Origin: Chloroflexota bacterium
GTDB taxonomy: Bacteria > Chloroflexota > Anaerolineae > Anaerolineales > Villigracilaceae
Reading direction: 5' to 3'
Length of the DNA stretch: 64,000 bases
NCBI GenBank assembly: GCA_016234555.1
Contig: JACRBJ010000032.1
Coordinates: 310,001-374,000, forward strand
Shown here: one piece after another, positions 7,459 through 15,473 of the stretch
Layout of the letters: the number at the start of each line of letters is the position of its first letter
Numbering within the stretch: position 1 is the stretch's first letter
Notes under the pieces: model-generated
Databases searched by the model: none
Told to the model about the DNA's origin: nothing
The model's input: only the letters and a program-made list of their open reading frames with translations
Made by a program: the position numbers and the translations under genes

Positions 7459-9462
7459 ATGTCCCTCATCACCGTCTCCTCTCTCTCCAAATCCTTCGGA
7501 CCCACTGACATCTTCAGCGGAGTCTCTTTCAGCGTTGCCAAAGGCGCGCGCATGGCAATTGTCGGACCGAATGGAATCGGCAAGACCACGCTGCTGCGAA
7601 TCCTCGTCGGCGCGGACGAAGCCTCGTCGGGGACAGTCACCCGCTCGAAGGGAATCCGCATGGGGTATCTCTCGCAGGAGGCGGATTTCGAGATGACGGG
7701 AACGCTCTGGGAGGCGTGCGAGTCCGTTTTCAGTCATTTCAAAAAAGAGCAGGAAGAACTGCATCGTCTCGAAGGGTTGATGTCCGACCTCGTTCAAGGT
7801 GAGGAGGTCATGGCGCGCTACGGCAAATTGCAGGACGACTTCGAGCGGCGCGGCGGATACACCTACATGACCCGCATCCGTCAGGTGCTGACAGGTTTGG
7901 GATTCAGCGAAGCCGACTACCAGTTGAGCATCGACCACCTTTCAGGCGGACAGCGCACGCGCGGATTCCTCGCCCGCCTGCTGCTTTCCGATCCCGACCT
8001 GCTGCTGCTCGACGAACCCACCAACCACCTCGATATCGCCGCCGTCGAATGGCTCGAAGGCTATCTCAGCCAATGGGAAGGCGCGGCGATCATCGTCTCG
8101 CACGACCGTTACTTTTTGGACAAAGCCTGCAACGTCATCTTCGAGATGTTCCCAGGCGCCACCGAAAGCTATCGCGGAAATTACAGCGCCTACCTCAAGC
8201 AACGCGCCGAACGCGCCGCGCGCAGGCAGGAGATCTTCGAGAGCGAAAAAGAAAAATTGATGAAAGAGGTGGAGTACATCAAGCGCAACGTCTCGGGGCA
8301 GAACGTGCTGCAAGCCAAGGGCAAACTCAAACGTCTCTCGCGCATTTTGCAAGCCATCGAGCAGATCGGCATGGAAGCCGCGCTCAACCAAAAGTGGAGC
8401 GAGACCGCCGCCGAAGTCTCCGTCACCACGTCCATCATGGGCGTCGAGGAAGCCGAGCGCCGCGTGCGCGGACTTCAATCTCCCGTGCGGACTTTGCCCA
8501 ACCTCCACCTGCGACTCTCGTCCCAAACCCGCTCTGGCGATCTGGTCATCCGCGCCGAAGACATCCAGGTCGGATACTCCGACAAGTTTTTGTTTTCCTG
8601 CCCGACGATTGACCTGCGACGGGGCGACTGCGCGGCGTTGATCGGACCGAACGGAGCGGGCAAAACCACCTTCTTGAAAACGATCCTCGGACAGATTCCG
8701 CCCTTAGCTGGTGACGTGACCCTTGGGGCGAGTCTCAGCGTTGGGTATTTTGCACAGGCGCACGAGGGACTTGATCCGCAGAAGACGGTGGTTGAAGAGA
8801 TCATCGCCGCGTCAGGCTTCCTCCCGAATCGGGCGCGTGAATATCTCGGCAAGTTCCTGTTCTCTGGCGACGACGCTTTCAAAAAAGTTTACATGCTCTC
8901 AGGCGGTGAGCGCGGACGCCTCGCGCTGGCGAAACTCGCCTTGCAGGATACGAACCTGCTCCTGCTCGACGAACCAACCAACCATCTCGACATCCCCTCG
9001 CAGGAAGTCCTCGAAGCCGTGCTGGACGATTACGCGGGTACGATCCTGCTAGTCACCCATGACCGTTACCTCGTGGACGCCATCGCCACCCAAATCTGGG
9101 AAATCGACACGGACGAGTCGCACTTGATCATCTTCAAGGGAACCTACTCCCAAATGAAGGAGGAGCGCGAAAAGGAACTGGCACGTCAATCTGCCGCCGA
9201 GGCTGTCGTTGCTGACACGCGCAAAAAAGACGCACCGAAGGCAAAGTCTGCCAGCACCAAGGAAGAACGGCAAAGAATCGCAAAAGTACAAAAATTGGAA
9301 AACAGCATAGCCGCACTTGAAGCCGAACTAAGCGAAATCGGCAGGCAACTTGAAAATCCGCCCAAGGATGCGGGCGCGGTTGTCAAACTGGCAAAGGAAT
9401 ACGACCGTGTCCAGAAAGAGATGGATAGTTTGCTGGCGGAGTGGGAAGGGTTGCAGGGATAG
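7459..9462 (+). CDS. ABC-F family ATPase (tandem nucleotide-binding domains)
   Basis: A 667-residue soluble protein with two ABC cassettes. Cassette 1 has GPNGIGKTT, the signature LSGGQ and LLLLDEPTNHLD; cassette 2 has GPNGAGKTT, LSGGERGR and LLLLDEPTNHLD. The linker between them (roughly residues 240-330) is the charged P-site tRNA-interaction region of ABC-F proteins, and the last ~90 residues are a Lys/Glu-rich coiled coil as in Uup/YfmR-type members. No membrane domain is present. ABC-F proteins act on the ribosome, either in translation rescue or in antibiotic protection; which applies here cannot be told. GGAAA precedes the ATG. Confidence 0.9.
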   Translation: MSLITVSSLSKSFGPTDIFSGVSFSVAKGARMAIVGPNGIGKTTLLRILVGADEASSGTVTRSKGIRMGYLSQEADFEMTGTLWEACESVFSHFKKEQEELHRLEGLMSDLVQGEEVMARYGKLQDDFERRGGYTYMTRIRQVLTGLGFSEADYQLSIDHLSGGQRTRGFLARLLLSDPDLLLLDEPTNHLDIAAVEWLEGYLSQWEGAAIIVSHDRYFLDKACNVIFEMFPGATESYRGNYSAYLKQRAERAARRQEIFESEKEKLMKEVEYIKRNVSGQNVLQAKGKLKRLSRILQAIEQIGMEAALNQKWSETAAEVSVTTSIMGVEEAERRVRGLQSPVRTLPNLHLRLSSQTRSGDLVIRAEDIQVGYSDKFLFSCPTIDLRRGDCAALIGPNGAGKTTFLKTILGQIPPLAGDVTLGASLSVGYFAQAHEGLDPQKTVVEEIIAASGFLPNRAREYLGKFLFSGDDAFKKVYMLSGGERGRLALAKLALQDTNLLLLDEPTNHLDIPSQEVLEAVLDDYAGTILLVTHDRYLVDAIATQIWEIDTDESHLIIFKGTYSQMKEEREKELARQSAAEAVVADTRKKDAPKAKSASTKEERQRIAKVQKLENSIAALEAELSEIGRQLENPPKDAGAVVKLAKEYDRVQKEMDSLLAEWEGLQG

Positions 9463-9472
9463 CACGTTTGCT

Positions 9473-9562
9473 TGTCATGCTGAGGGGTGCTTTCCCCCGA
9501 AGCATCTCGAACATGGCAAGATGAGAGACCCTTTGTCGCGAAAAACGCTCCTCAGGGTGACA
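9473..9562. repeat. TGTCATGCTGAGG...CCTCAGGGTGACA dispersed repeat
   Basis: TGTCATGCTGAGG at 9473-9485 is the near-inverse of CCTCAGGGTGACA at 9550-9562, with GAAGCATCTC and GAGACCCTTTG between them. This is the layout of a common bacterial intergenic repeat type. It begins 10 bases after the ABC-F stop and can fold on itself. Confidence 0.65.
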
Positions 9563-9697
9563 TGGTATATTCAGGCGAGAGTTGGAGGTGATGTGAGACT
9601 GGACCAGGAGAGAGACGAAAGGATGAAAAGGTTTCCTCTTATTGGAATGGTTTTTGGGTAATTCTTGGACAAGAGACAAACAAGGAATTCGCACAAA

Positions 9698-10450
9698 ATG
9701 AAAAATATCATTCCGCCCAATGTAAAGATTTTTATAGCTGGTCTGGCTACTGGTTTGGCGTTGGGTTGTCTCGCATTTATTGGCTTACTGATTTTCCTGC
9801 CAAATCCATCAAGCAAATCGCAATCAACGGACGCTGCGCCATTGGGGATAACACAAATCCCACATATAACGGCGACAAATTCATCTATTCCTATTTCTTC
9901 GCCTACACTTACTTCAACAGCTACTTACGCACCAACATTAACTCCCATACCTACAACAACAAACACCACTGCACCGACTTTTACGTTCGCCCTCACTTCG
10001 ACGTCTACACCAACAGAAACGTCATTGCCTCCGATATTAAGTATTCCTTATACCGCTTGTGGCGATCACATGGCGTATTCTGCCAATGCCGAAGTCAAGG
10101 AGTTTCCAATTGTTGAAAACGATAAAATAATTGAATACGCAAGTTACGTTCTTGTGACTTATAAAATCAAGAACACATATGACCTTACGCCTATTTATGG
10201 TTTTGAGGTCCATCCATCCCCAGGGTATGACAATCCCGATTTGTACCCAGAAGAGTCGCCAACATTTAACAGTGATCCCCTTATTCAACCAAGTGAAGTG
10301 GTAACTCTTAAGAGCGTTCACCTATTTATGCCCGCAGGATGGAGTTATCAAGAACACCCTAAAGCTTTTTTGAAACTCCCTGAAAATCTTTACCCTGAAC
10401 CATACAAACGTATTGTCGGCGGGAATACCGTTACATTTAAAGATAGTTGA
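9698..10450 (+). CDS. Membrane-anchored protein with Thr/Pro-rich stalk, unknown function
   Basis: About 250 residues. A single N-terminal membrane segment (FIAGLATGLALGCLAFIGLLIF) is followed by a long Ser/Thr/Pro stalk (roughly residues 35-115) and a compact extracellular domain of unknown type containing two Cys-free beta-rich segments. ATG 9698 is preferred to the TTG at 9665 because AAGGAA lies in front of it. AT-rich like its downstream neighbour. A Cys in the hydrophobic segment is not in lipobox context, so a transmembrane anchor is more likely than a lipoprotein. Confidence 0.6.
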   Translation: MKNIIPPNVKIFIAGLATGLALGCLAFIGLLIFLPNPSSKSQSTDAAPLGITQIPHITATNSSIPISSPTLTSTATYAPTLTPIPTTTNTTAPTFTFALTSTSTPTETSLPPILSIPYTACGDHMAYSANAEVKEFPIVENDKIIEYASYVLVTYKIKNTYDLTPIYGFEVHPSPGYDNPDLYPEESPTFNSDPLIQPSEVVTLKSVHLFMPAGWSYQEHPKAFLKLPENLYPEPYKRIVGGNTVTFKDS

Positions 10451-10536
10451 AGTATTTGGAATGCTGGATAATAACAAGAAAGAGTATAGATGTAATGGCG
10501 TCATTCGAATACCATAGAAATCATTGAGAGGTAGAA

Positions 10537-11220
10537 ATGGATATTAGCAGTCGGTTTTCACTCACAGATTTTTTAGCATATCTTTTTCCTGGCGTTTTTA
10601 CAACGATAGGACTTTATTTCCTACTCCTACTATCTCCATTAAAAACATCGCTAGCAAATTTTCCAACGGACTTAAATACAGGAATTCTCTTCCTGGTGTT
10701 TAGTTTTATCTTTGGTGTCGTCGCGTCTGGCATTGCAGAAATTCTCACACAATCAATTAGGCATAAGAACGATACTCAAATACCATTAATCGGATTTGAA
10801 AAGGATGTAAAAAGGGAGTTTAAGAGTGTATTTGGTGGAAAAGAAGAATTCAAATGGACGAGAACACATTTCTATTTATGTCGTTCAATGATTAATCAAT
10901 ATATGCCAAACGAAATGCAAGGAGTTCAACGCCAAAGTAGCCTTCGTCAACTTAGAATGAATTTATTACCTTCGATGGTGATTTGGATTTTTGCAGGGTT
11001 TGGTTGGGGTCTACGAATCTTCAACACTTCTTCAGAATATTGGGGGATTTTACTGATTACTACGTCAATTATTTTAGGAATAGTGATATTTACGATAACA
11101 ATAAATAGAATGCAAAACAATGATGAACGCGAAATCAGAGAAACACTAGCGGCATTTCTAGTTGGCAGCACGACAGGTTTGTTCAAAAAGGGGAAAAATT
11201 CAAAAGACCAAAATTCATAG
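10537..11220 (+). CDS. Four-helix membrane protein of unknown function
   Basis: A 227-residue protein with two membrane segments near the N-terminus (FLAYLFPGVFTTIGLYFLLLL and GILFLVFSFIFGVVASGIAEIL), a charged cytoplasmic loop of about 90 residues, two more membrane segments (about 145-195) and a Lys-rich tail. The opening SLTDFLAYLFPGV resembles uncharacterised small membrane proteins found scattered in bacteria, sometimes near defence genes, but I cannot assign a family. GAGAGGTAG precedes the ATG. AT-rich, with the same strand and composition as the upstream gene. Confidence 0.6.
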   Translation: MDISSRFSLTDFLAYLFPGVFTTIGLYFLLLLSPLKTSLANFPTDLNTGILFLVFSFIFGVVASGIAEILTQSIRHKNDTQIPLIGFEKDVKREFKSVFGGKEEFKWTRTHFYLCRSMINQYMPNEMQGVQRQSSLRQLRMNLLPSMVIWIFAGFGWGLRIFNTSSEYWGILLITTSIILGIVIFTITINRMQNNDEREIRETLAAFLVGSTTGLFKKGKNSKDQNS

Positions 11221-11270
11221 ATCTTTCAGGTGACGCCCTTGTCTCAAACAGCCGTCCAATGAAATAACTT

Positions 11271-11385
11271 AATCCTGAAAGTGCTATACTGGTTTCAAGA
11301 AGACAGTTTGGTCTTCCTGGTTGCAAGGAGGCAGAAATGTCCTGGCAAACTCAATTGAGGCGAGATTCTATGTAGTGGCTGCTCA
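11271..11385 (+). pseudogene. Duplicated leader and first 12 codons of the 12123 toroid gene
   Basis: This stretch repeats 12061-12174: the TATACT box (11285-11290), the leader, the AGGAGG ribosome site and the first codons (MSWQTQL) are nearly identical, with scattered substitutions. The copied ATG is at 11337 and its frame stops at a TAG at 11373. Similarity ends exactly where the palindrome at 11386-11418 begins. I read it as a truncated duplicate. Confidence 0.75.
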
Positions 11386-11418
11386 AGACCTCCGAGTTCT
11401 TTAAGAACTCGGAGGTCT
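11386..11418. repeat. 33-base palindrome (AGACCTCCGAGTTCTT arms)
   Basis: AGACCTCCGAGTTCTT at 11386-11401 and its exact reverse complement at 11403-11418 leave a one-base centre. It sits at the breakpoint of the duplicated fragment. Related CCTCCGA-type arms occur at 46828-46864 and inside the coding end of the exporter gene near 48906. Confidence 0.8.
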
Positions 11419-11533
11419 GTGTTATGCAAGGTAACGTCCTAATTCCCACCTGCCTTCCCAAAAATCCCCGCAAGCAAACTCCCCGTTCCTCCCGCCAAAC
11501 CCATAAATTGCGCCTTGCAACATGAAATTTCAA

Positions 11534-11578
11534 GCCTTGAAAAATAAATTTTGAGGCTTGAAATTTATTTTTCAAGGC
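11534..11578. repeat. Perfect 18-base inverted repeat upstream of the HU-like gene
   Basis: GCCTTGAAAAATAAATTT at 11534-11551 is matched by its exact reverse complement at 11561-11578, with a nine-base loop. Partial copies of the same words (TTCAAGCCTTGAAAA, CAAGGCTCAAAATTTGAAAA) flank it. AT-rich and about 80 bases before the gene's start, it may be a cruciform or a protein-binding site, not a terminator, since no gene ends into it. Confidence 0.7.
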
Positions 11579-11658
11579 TCAAAATTTGAAAATCAAGCTT
11601 TGATTTTGCTATAATCAAAGCGGAAATCATCGGTTTCACGGTGAGGATTGGAGGAATC

Positions 11659-12057
11659 ATGGCTAAAAAACTGGCAGCCATCCGCAAGTATCGCCCCGAG
11701 ATCAAGCGGGAGCGGACACGTCAAATGCCGCAGGTGGTGGAGGGCATTGCCATGCGCACGGGGTTGAACAAGGGTGAGATTCTTCTCGTGATCTATGAGT
11801 TACAGGATGCCATTTTAGACGCCCACCGCAGCGGACAGGCGGTCAAGGTTGAGGGACTGGGGACGTTCACCCCCACCATCCGCATGGATGGAAAGCTGGA
11901 TATCGTTTTCCGTCCCGAGCCAGACATGTTGAGACAGCTCAACGACCCCACGAAGTTCCATGCAAAAATCCTGAACAAACCCAATATTGGGAAATCAGCG
12001 GATGACCTGGCGGCGCAATGGAATGCGGAGCATCCCGATGACCCGGTGGAAGAATAA
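11659..12057 (+). CDS. HU/IHF-like DNA-binding domain protein
   Basis: About 132 residues. The central part (KGEILLVIYELQDAILDAHRSGQAVKVEGLGTFTPTIR) has the helix-then-VEGLGTF pattern of HU/IHF-like domains, where the beta arms bend DNA. The rest diverges from canonical HU, so it is closer to the HU-like branch with extended termini. ATG 11659 is preferred because GGAGGA lies just before it; an upstream GTG at 11641 is in frame. A strong palindrome stands in front of the gene, and the toroid gene follows after 65 bases on the same strand. Confidence 0.65.
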   Translation: MAKKLAAIRKYRPEIKRERTRQMPQVVEGIAMRTGLNKGEILLVIYELQDAILDAHRSGQAVKVEGLGTFTPTIRMDGKLDIVFRPEPDMLRQLNDPTKFHAKILNKPNIGKSADDLAAQWNAEHPDDPVEE

Positions 12058-12122
12058 CCCAACCCTGAAAGTGCTATACTGATTTCAAAAGACCGCTTGG
12101 TCCTATTGCTAAGGAGGCAAAG

Positions 12123-13142
12123 ATGTCCTGGCAAACTCAATTGAGGGGAGATTCTGTTTCGTGGCTGCTTGAACTTGATTCAACTGGAGTCCGCTATCTG
12201 GCGCTGCGTGATTTGGTGGGGCTTTCCACAGAAGATAAAGAATTGAAATCCGCGCGGAGGCTGGCGCACAAAGAAGGTCCCATCGCACACATCCTGTCCA
12301 AGATGAACGAGGAGGGATACTGGCAAAGGCCGGGGACAGGATATGGTCCGAAATATAAATCCACGGTGTGGGCGCTGATTCTGCTGGCACAACTTGGCGC
12401 GTCAGTGAAAGAGGACAAGCGTATCCGACAGGCGTGCCGGTATTATCTCGACCACGCTTTGAACCCTGGCGGGCAAATCTCCGCCATGACCAATAACTCT
12501 CCCTCAGGAACAGTCGATTGCCTGCAGGGCAACATGCTCTGGTCGTTGATGGAGTTGGGCTGCAACGATCCACGCATGGACTCGGCTTACGAATGGATGG
12601 CACGAACGATCACGGGCGAGGGAGTCGCACCGATGAAGGAGAAGCACGCACCGGTCCGTTATTTTGCGGGCAAGTGTGGACCAACTTTTGCATGTGGGGC
12701 GAACAACAAACTGTCGTGTGCATGGGGCGGAATCAAAGTCTTGTTGGCGTTGAGTCGCCTTCCCGTCGAGAAAAGAAGCGAATTGATCGAACAGGCGATT
12801 CGCCATGGTGTTGACTTTTTCTTCAGCGTGGATCCATCCACTGCGAAATATCCAAACGGCTGGGCGGCAAAACCGAGCGGCAACTGGTGGAAGTTCGGCT
12901 TCCCCGTTTTCTACGTCTCGGATATTTTACAGATCGCCGAGGCATTGTCCGCGCTGGGGTATGGCAAGGACAAGCGACTGGCAAACACCATAAACCTTAT
13001 CCGTGAAAAACAGGATGAAAACGGCCGCTGGTCACTGGAATATGATTACAGCGGCAAAACCTGGGTGGATTTTGGCGCCAAGAAAAAGCCAAACAAGTGG
13101 GTGACGTTACGAGCGTTGCGGGTTTTGAAGTCGGTTGATTGA
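12123..13142 (+). CDS. Alpha-alpha toroid (prenyltransferase/squalene cyclase-like) protein
   Basis: A 339-residue all-helical protein with repeated segments typical of terpenoid-cyclase/prenyltransferase toroids: W..PG.GYGPKYKSTVWALILLAQLG, the hexad-like repeats, and GRWSLEYDYSGKTWVDFG near the end. Similar proteins in databases are sometimes named 'nitrogen fixation protein NifH', but nothing here has the P-loop or Fe-S cysteines of NifH. No Asp-rich cyclase motif is clear, so catalysis is unproven. AAGGAGG seven bases before the ATG fixes the start. The 5' end and leader are duplicated at 11271-11385. Confidence 0.65.
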   Translation: MSWQTQLRGDSVSWLLELDSTGVRYLALRDLVGLSTEDKELKSARRLAHKEGPIAHILSKMNEEGYWQRPGTGYGPKYKSTVWALILLAQLGASVKEDKRIRQACRYYLDHALNPGGQISAMTNNSPSGTVDCLQGNMLWSLMELGCNDPRMDSAYEWMARTITGEGVAPMKEKHAPVRYFAGKCGPTFACGANNKLSCAWGGIKVLLALSRLPVEKRSELIEQAIRHGVDFFFSVDPSTAKYPNGWAAKPSGNWWKFGFPVFYVSDILQIAEALSALGYGKDKRLANTINLIREKQDENGRWSLEYDYSGKTWVDFGAKKKPNKWVTLRALRVLKSVD

Positions 13143-13149
13143 TCGATGC

Positions 13150-13292
13150 TGATCCTGCTTCCCACCTGCTCCTCGACGCGGGTTACTGTGTCCGCTGCCT
13201 GGGGCGTGCCCCGTGCGTTTGCAGGGATGTCCGGGGTTGAGCCGCGTGGAGGTGGTCACCGCCGACGCGCTGGACGAGAGCAAACTGGTAGA
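13150..13292 (+). pseudogene. Frameshifted fragment of a NAD(P)H-binding (SDR-like) gene
   Basis: In one frame the DNA reads HLLLDAGYCVRCLGR. After a one-base shift it reads RLQGCPGLSRVEVV and then TADALDESKL. Together these match the start of the 27882-29369 protein (KLLEAGYRVRCLVRDPSRLQG, VEVVKGDALSPEEL). No start codon, no glycine-rich loop and no downstream part remain. A decayed fragment is the only reading that explains both frames. Confidence 0.65.
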
Positions 13293-13408
13293 TCCGACAA
13301 GATCCTAAAAATCTATTTTGCGGCGCTGGCGGCAGTTTCGGCAATATCTGGCTTCTGGCTGGCTTAAAGGAATGGACAGGCAATAACGCCGATCCACCAC
13401 CGAATCGG

Positions 13409-14896
13409 CTATCTGATAAGTTTCCTTCCCCAAATCCAAACCTGGAGAATGCCCGCGCCCGCAATCAGCGCGTATGGGATCTGCATGAGCAAAAAATAAC
13501 GCTGCCATTGGGTCGGTATCATGGCAAATAATAAAAAGCCCGTTACAAGGAACAGGGAACAGACCAGTAAATTCTCCGCATTGAAATGGTGCAGTAAATA
13601 CCACCCGCCGATGACAACCAAAATCACGACCAATCCATCCAGCAGTGGCAACCCAACACGCCCATCAATCAGTGAATCTTCGTAGGCGGCAACCTGTTCA
13701 TGGAAGGGTAAAACATCGAAGGATTTAACCTCCCTATACATTACATCCGTCTTGATGGTGTTGTTCAACAGAAACGTTATTCTGCCTTTGGCTACGTTCG
13801 GGTCTAACAGTCCCTGACCAACATAATCCTGAATCTGTCCCCTCAACATCGCCTCGCGTGTTTCGACCATGCTATTGACCGGGGTCAGGATTTCGCTATA
13901 TAGCGAAGGCTCCATGATGGTCATCCCAATCACAAGGGCAAGCCCCGCAAACGCCAGAGGCTTTGTCATCCGGTCGATATTCAATACCGGCAGTTGAAAA
14001 AGAATGACGGCAACTCCCGTCAGCATGAACGCGGTTTCCCACCACCCCCAAAAGACAGGCATAAAGACAAGAAAGAAGACGTAAGAGAGGATGCCAGCCA
14101 CACCCAAATAAAAGAAATTTGTCAGGATATTCCGCAGCGTATCTCTCTTCCACAGGGGAATTAACCCAATGGCAAGGTAAACAGCGACCAGCGCGGGGAC
14201 AGTGTCCTGCTTGGCGGCAAGCGTGAGTCCGCTGGCGGCTCCGAGCAAGGCGTATGGATATCTGCGCATTTTCCCATCCTGGAAAGACTTGATCACATAT
14301 GTGGCGAAGTATATTGTCAGGATCAGGAAGAGGAATTTCGGCCCCTCCTGCATGGCACGGCGGATATTCATCAGTATGGGTCCATTGGTGGCAAACACCA
14401 GGGCAGCCAGCCATGCAGCCAGGCGGGAAGAAAATAACCGCCAGGCTGTCAGGAAGAGCAGGACAACTCCAAGAGCGCCCATCAATGCCGAGCAGAAACG
14501 CGCTAAATGTAGAAGCCGCGGTTCTGGCATGTTCCCCTCAGCAACATTGTATTCCCATTTAGCACCCCACAGCCACTTATTGGTTGGGTCATCATTATCA
14601 GTGATGTCCCGGGCAAAACCTATCGAGAACACCAAAATCGAACCAGTGGATAACCTTAAGTATTGTTTGTTGTTTCCATCCGATCTGTAAAGGACGCGTT
14701 TAAAATCCCTCTGTTTCATCCGAAAGTAATCATTGCTCAACACGATATAAGTTGATTCGTCCCCATGAAAAGGGACCAGCGCTATCCCAGATAGAACATA
14801 TAGCACGAGAAGCAACAAAAAGACAATATCCAGCCATGTGAGATGATTATTTTGACTGGCATGAGTTCTTTGTGATATTTTCTGCATCATTGACAT
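13409..14896 (-). CDS. GT39/PMT-like polytopic glycosyltransferase
   Basis: A 495-residue membrane protein with about eleven hydrophobic segments. After the first membrane helix comes FHGDESTYI, the Asp-Glu motif in the first extracytoplasmic loop that binds metal or the lipid-phosphate sugar in GT-C (PMT/ArnT-like) enzymes. ARFCSALMGALGVVLLF and AAWLAALVFATNGP are typical GT39 helices. It should transfer a sugar from a polyprenyl-phosphate donor on the outer face of the membrane; the acceptor is unknown. TATAAT lies six bases before the ATG, suggesting a leaderless message. It is convergent with the toroid gene and divergent from nothing close. Confidence 0.75.
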   Translation of the reverse strand: MSMMQKISQRTHASQNNHLTWLDIVFLLLLVLYVLSGIALVPFHGDESTYIVLSNDYFRMKQRDFKRVLYRSDGNNKQYLRLSTGSILVFSIGFARDITDNDDPTNKWLWGAKWEYNVAEGNMPEPRLLHLARFCSALMGALGVVLLFLTAWRLFSSRLAAWLAALVFATNGPILMNIRRAMQEGPKFLFLILTIYFATYVIKSFQDGKMRRYPYALLGAASGLTLAAKQDTVPALVAVYLAIGLIPLWKRDTLRNILTNFFYLGVAGILSYVFFLVFMPVFWGWWETAFMLTGVAVILFQLPVLNIDRMTKPLAFAGLALVIGMTIMEPSLYSEILTPVNSMVETREAMLRGQIQDYVGQGLLDPNVAKGRITFLLNNTIKTDVMYREVKSFDVLPFHEQVAAYEDSLIDGRVGLPLLDGLVVILVVIGGWYLLHHFNAENLLVCSLFLVTGFLLFAMIPTQWQRYFLLMQIPYALIAGAGILQVWIWGRKLIR

Positions 14897-14902
14897 GGTG
14901 TG

Positions 14903-14908
14903 ATTATA
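14903..14908 (-). promoter_or_regulatory. -10 box of a probably leaderless GT39-like gene
   Basis: TATAAT on the minus strand ends six bases before the ATG at 14896. The usual start of transcription would then be the A of the ATG. No Shine-Dalgarno sequence is present. Confidence 0.55.
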
Positions 14909-14930
14909 TCAATCCTTTACCTTTCCCCGC

Positions 14931-15473
14931 TTACTTCACCACCATCGGAATACCCGCCACCAAAAAGATGACCTTATCCGCTTCGCGCGCGAGGCGTTGA
15001 TTTGCCCAGCCGAGCAGGTCGCGGTAGACACGGCCCATTTGATAAGGCGGGACAAGTCCCAAGCCGATCTCGTTTGAGATGATGAGCCAATCGGGTTTTC
15101 CTGCGCGGATGGCGGCGAGCAAGTCAGCCACTTCCTTGTAAACGGCTTCGGTGAAGGGGGCTTCGTCCACGAGTTCGTTCTTCTCGAACTTCATGAGCAG
15201 GTTGGTGGTGAGCAGGGTGATGCAATCCAAAATCACGAGGTCGGATTTTATCTCGCCGACATGCGCCGCAATATCAAGCGGGATTTCAAGCGTTTGCCAG
15301 TGAACAGGTCTCTCGGACTGATGCTTTTGAATCCGAGACGACATTTCTTCATCATCCAATGCCTGCGCGGTGGCAAGATACGTGACCAACTTGCCCGACT
15401 CCTCCGCAAGCCGTTGGGCGTAGGATGATTTTCCGCTTCTTGCGCCGCCGAGCAGCAGGGTTATTTGTCCCAT
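14931..15473 (-). CDS. cobU: Adenosylcobinamide kinase / adenosylcobinamide-phosphate guanylyltransferase
   Basis: A 180-residue enzyme. GGARSGKS at residues 9-16 is the Walker A loop, and the His of RIQKHQSERPVHWQTLE is the conserved guanylylated His of CobU. EIGLGLVPPYQMGRVYRDLLGWANQRLA is the family C-terminal signature. It phosphorylates adenosylcobinamide and then forms AdoCbi-GDP, the substrate for CobS. It is the last gene of the B12 operon; its start overlaps the cobQ stop by 13 bases, indicating translational coupling. Confidence 0.93.
   Translation of the reverse strand: MGQITLLLGGARSGKSSYAQRLAEESGKLVTYLATAQALDDEEMSSRIQKHQSERPVHWQTLEIPLDIAAHVGEIKSDLVILDCITLLTTNLLMKFEKNELVDEAPFTEAVYKEVADLLAAIRAGKPDWLIISNEIGLGLVPPYQMGRVYRDLLGWANQRLAREADKVIFLVAGIPMVVK

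Noticed and set aside
12123..13142. Annotation as nitrogenase iron protein NifH
   Set aside because: The protein is an all-helical toroid; it has no P-loop and no cysteine pair for a 4Fe-4S cluster.
13146..13367. Small plus-strand frame of 73 codons after the toroid gene
   Set aside because: The DNA is better explained as a two-frame fragment of an SDR gene.
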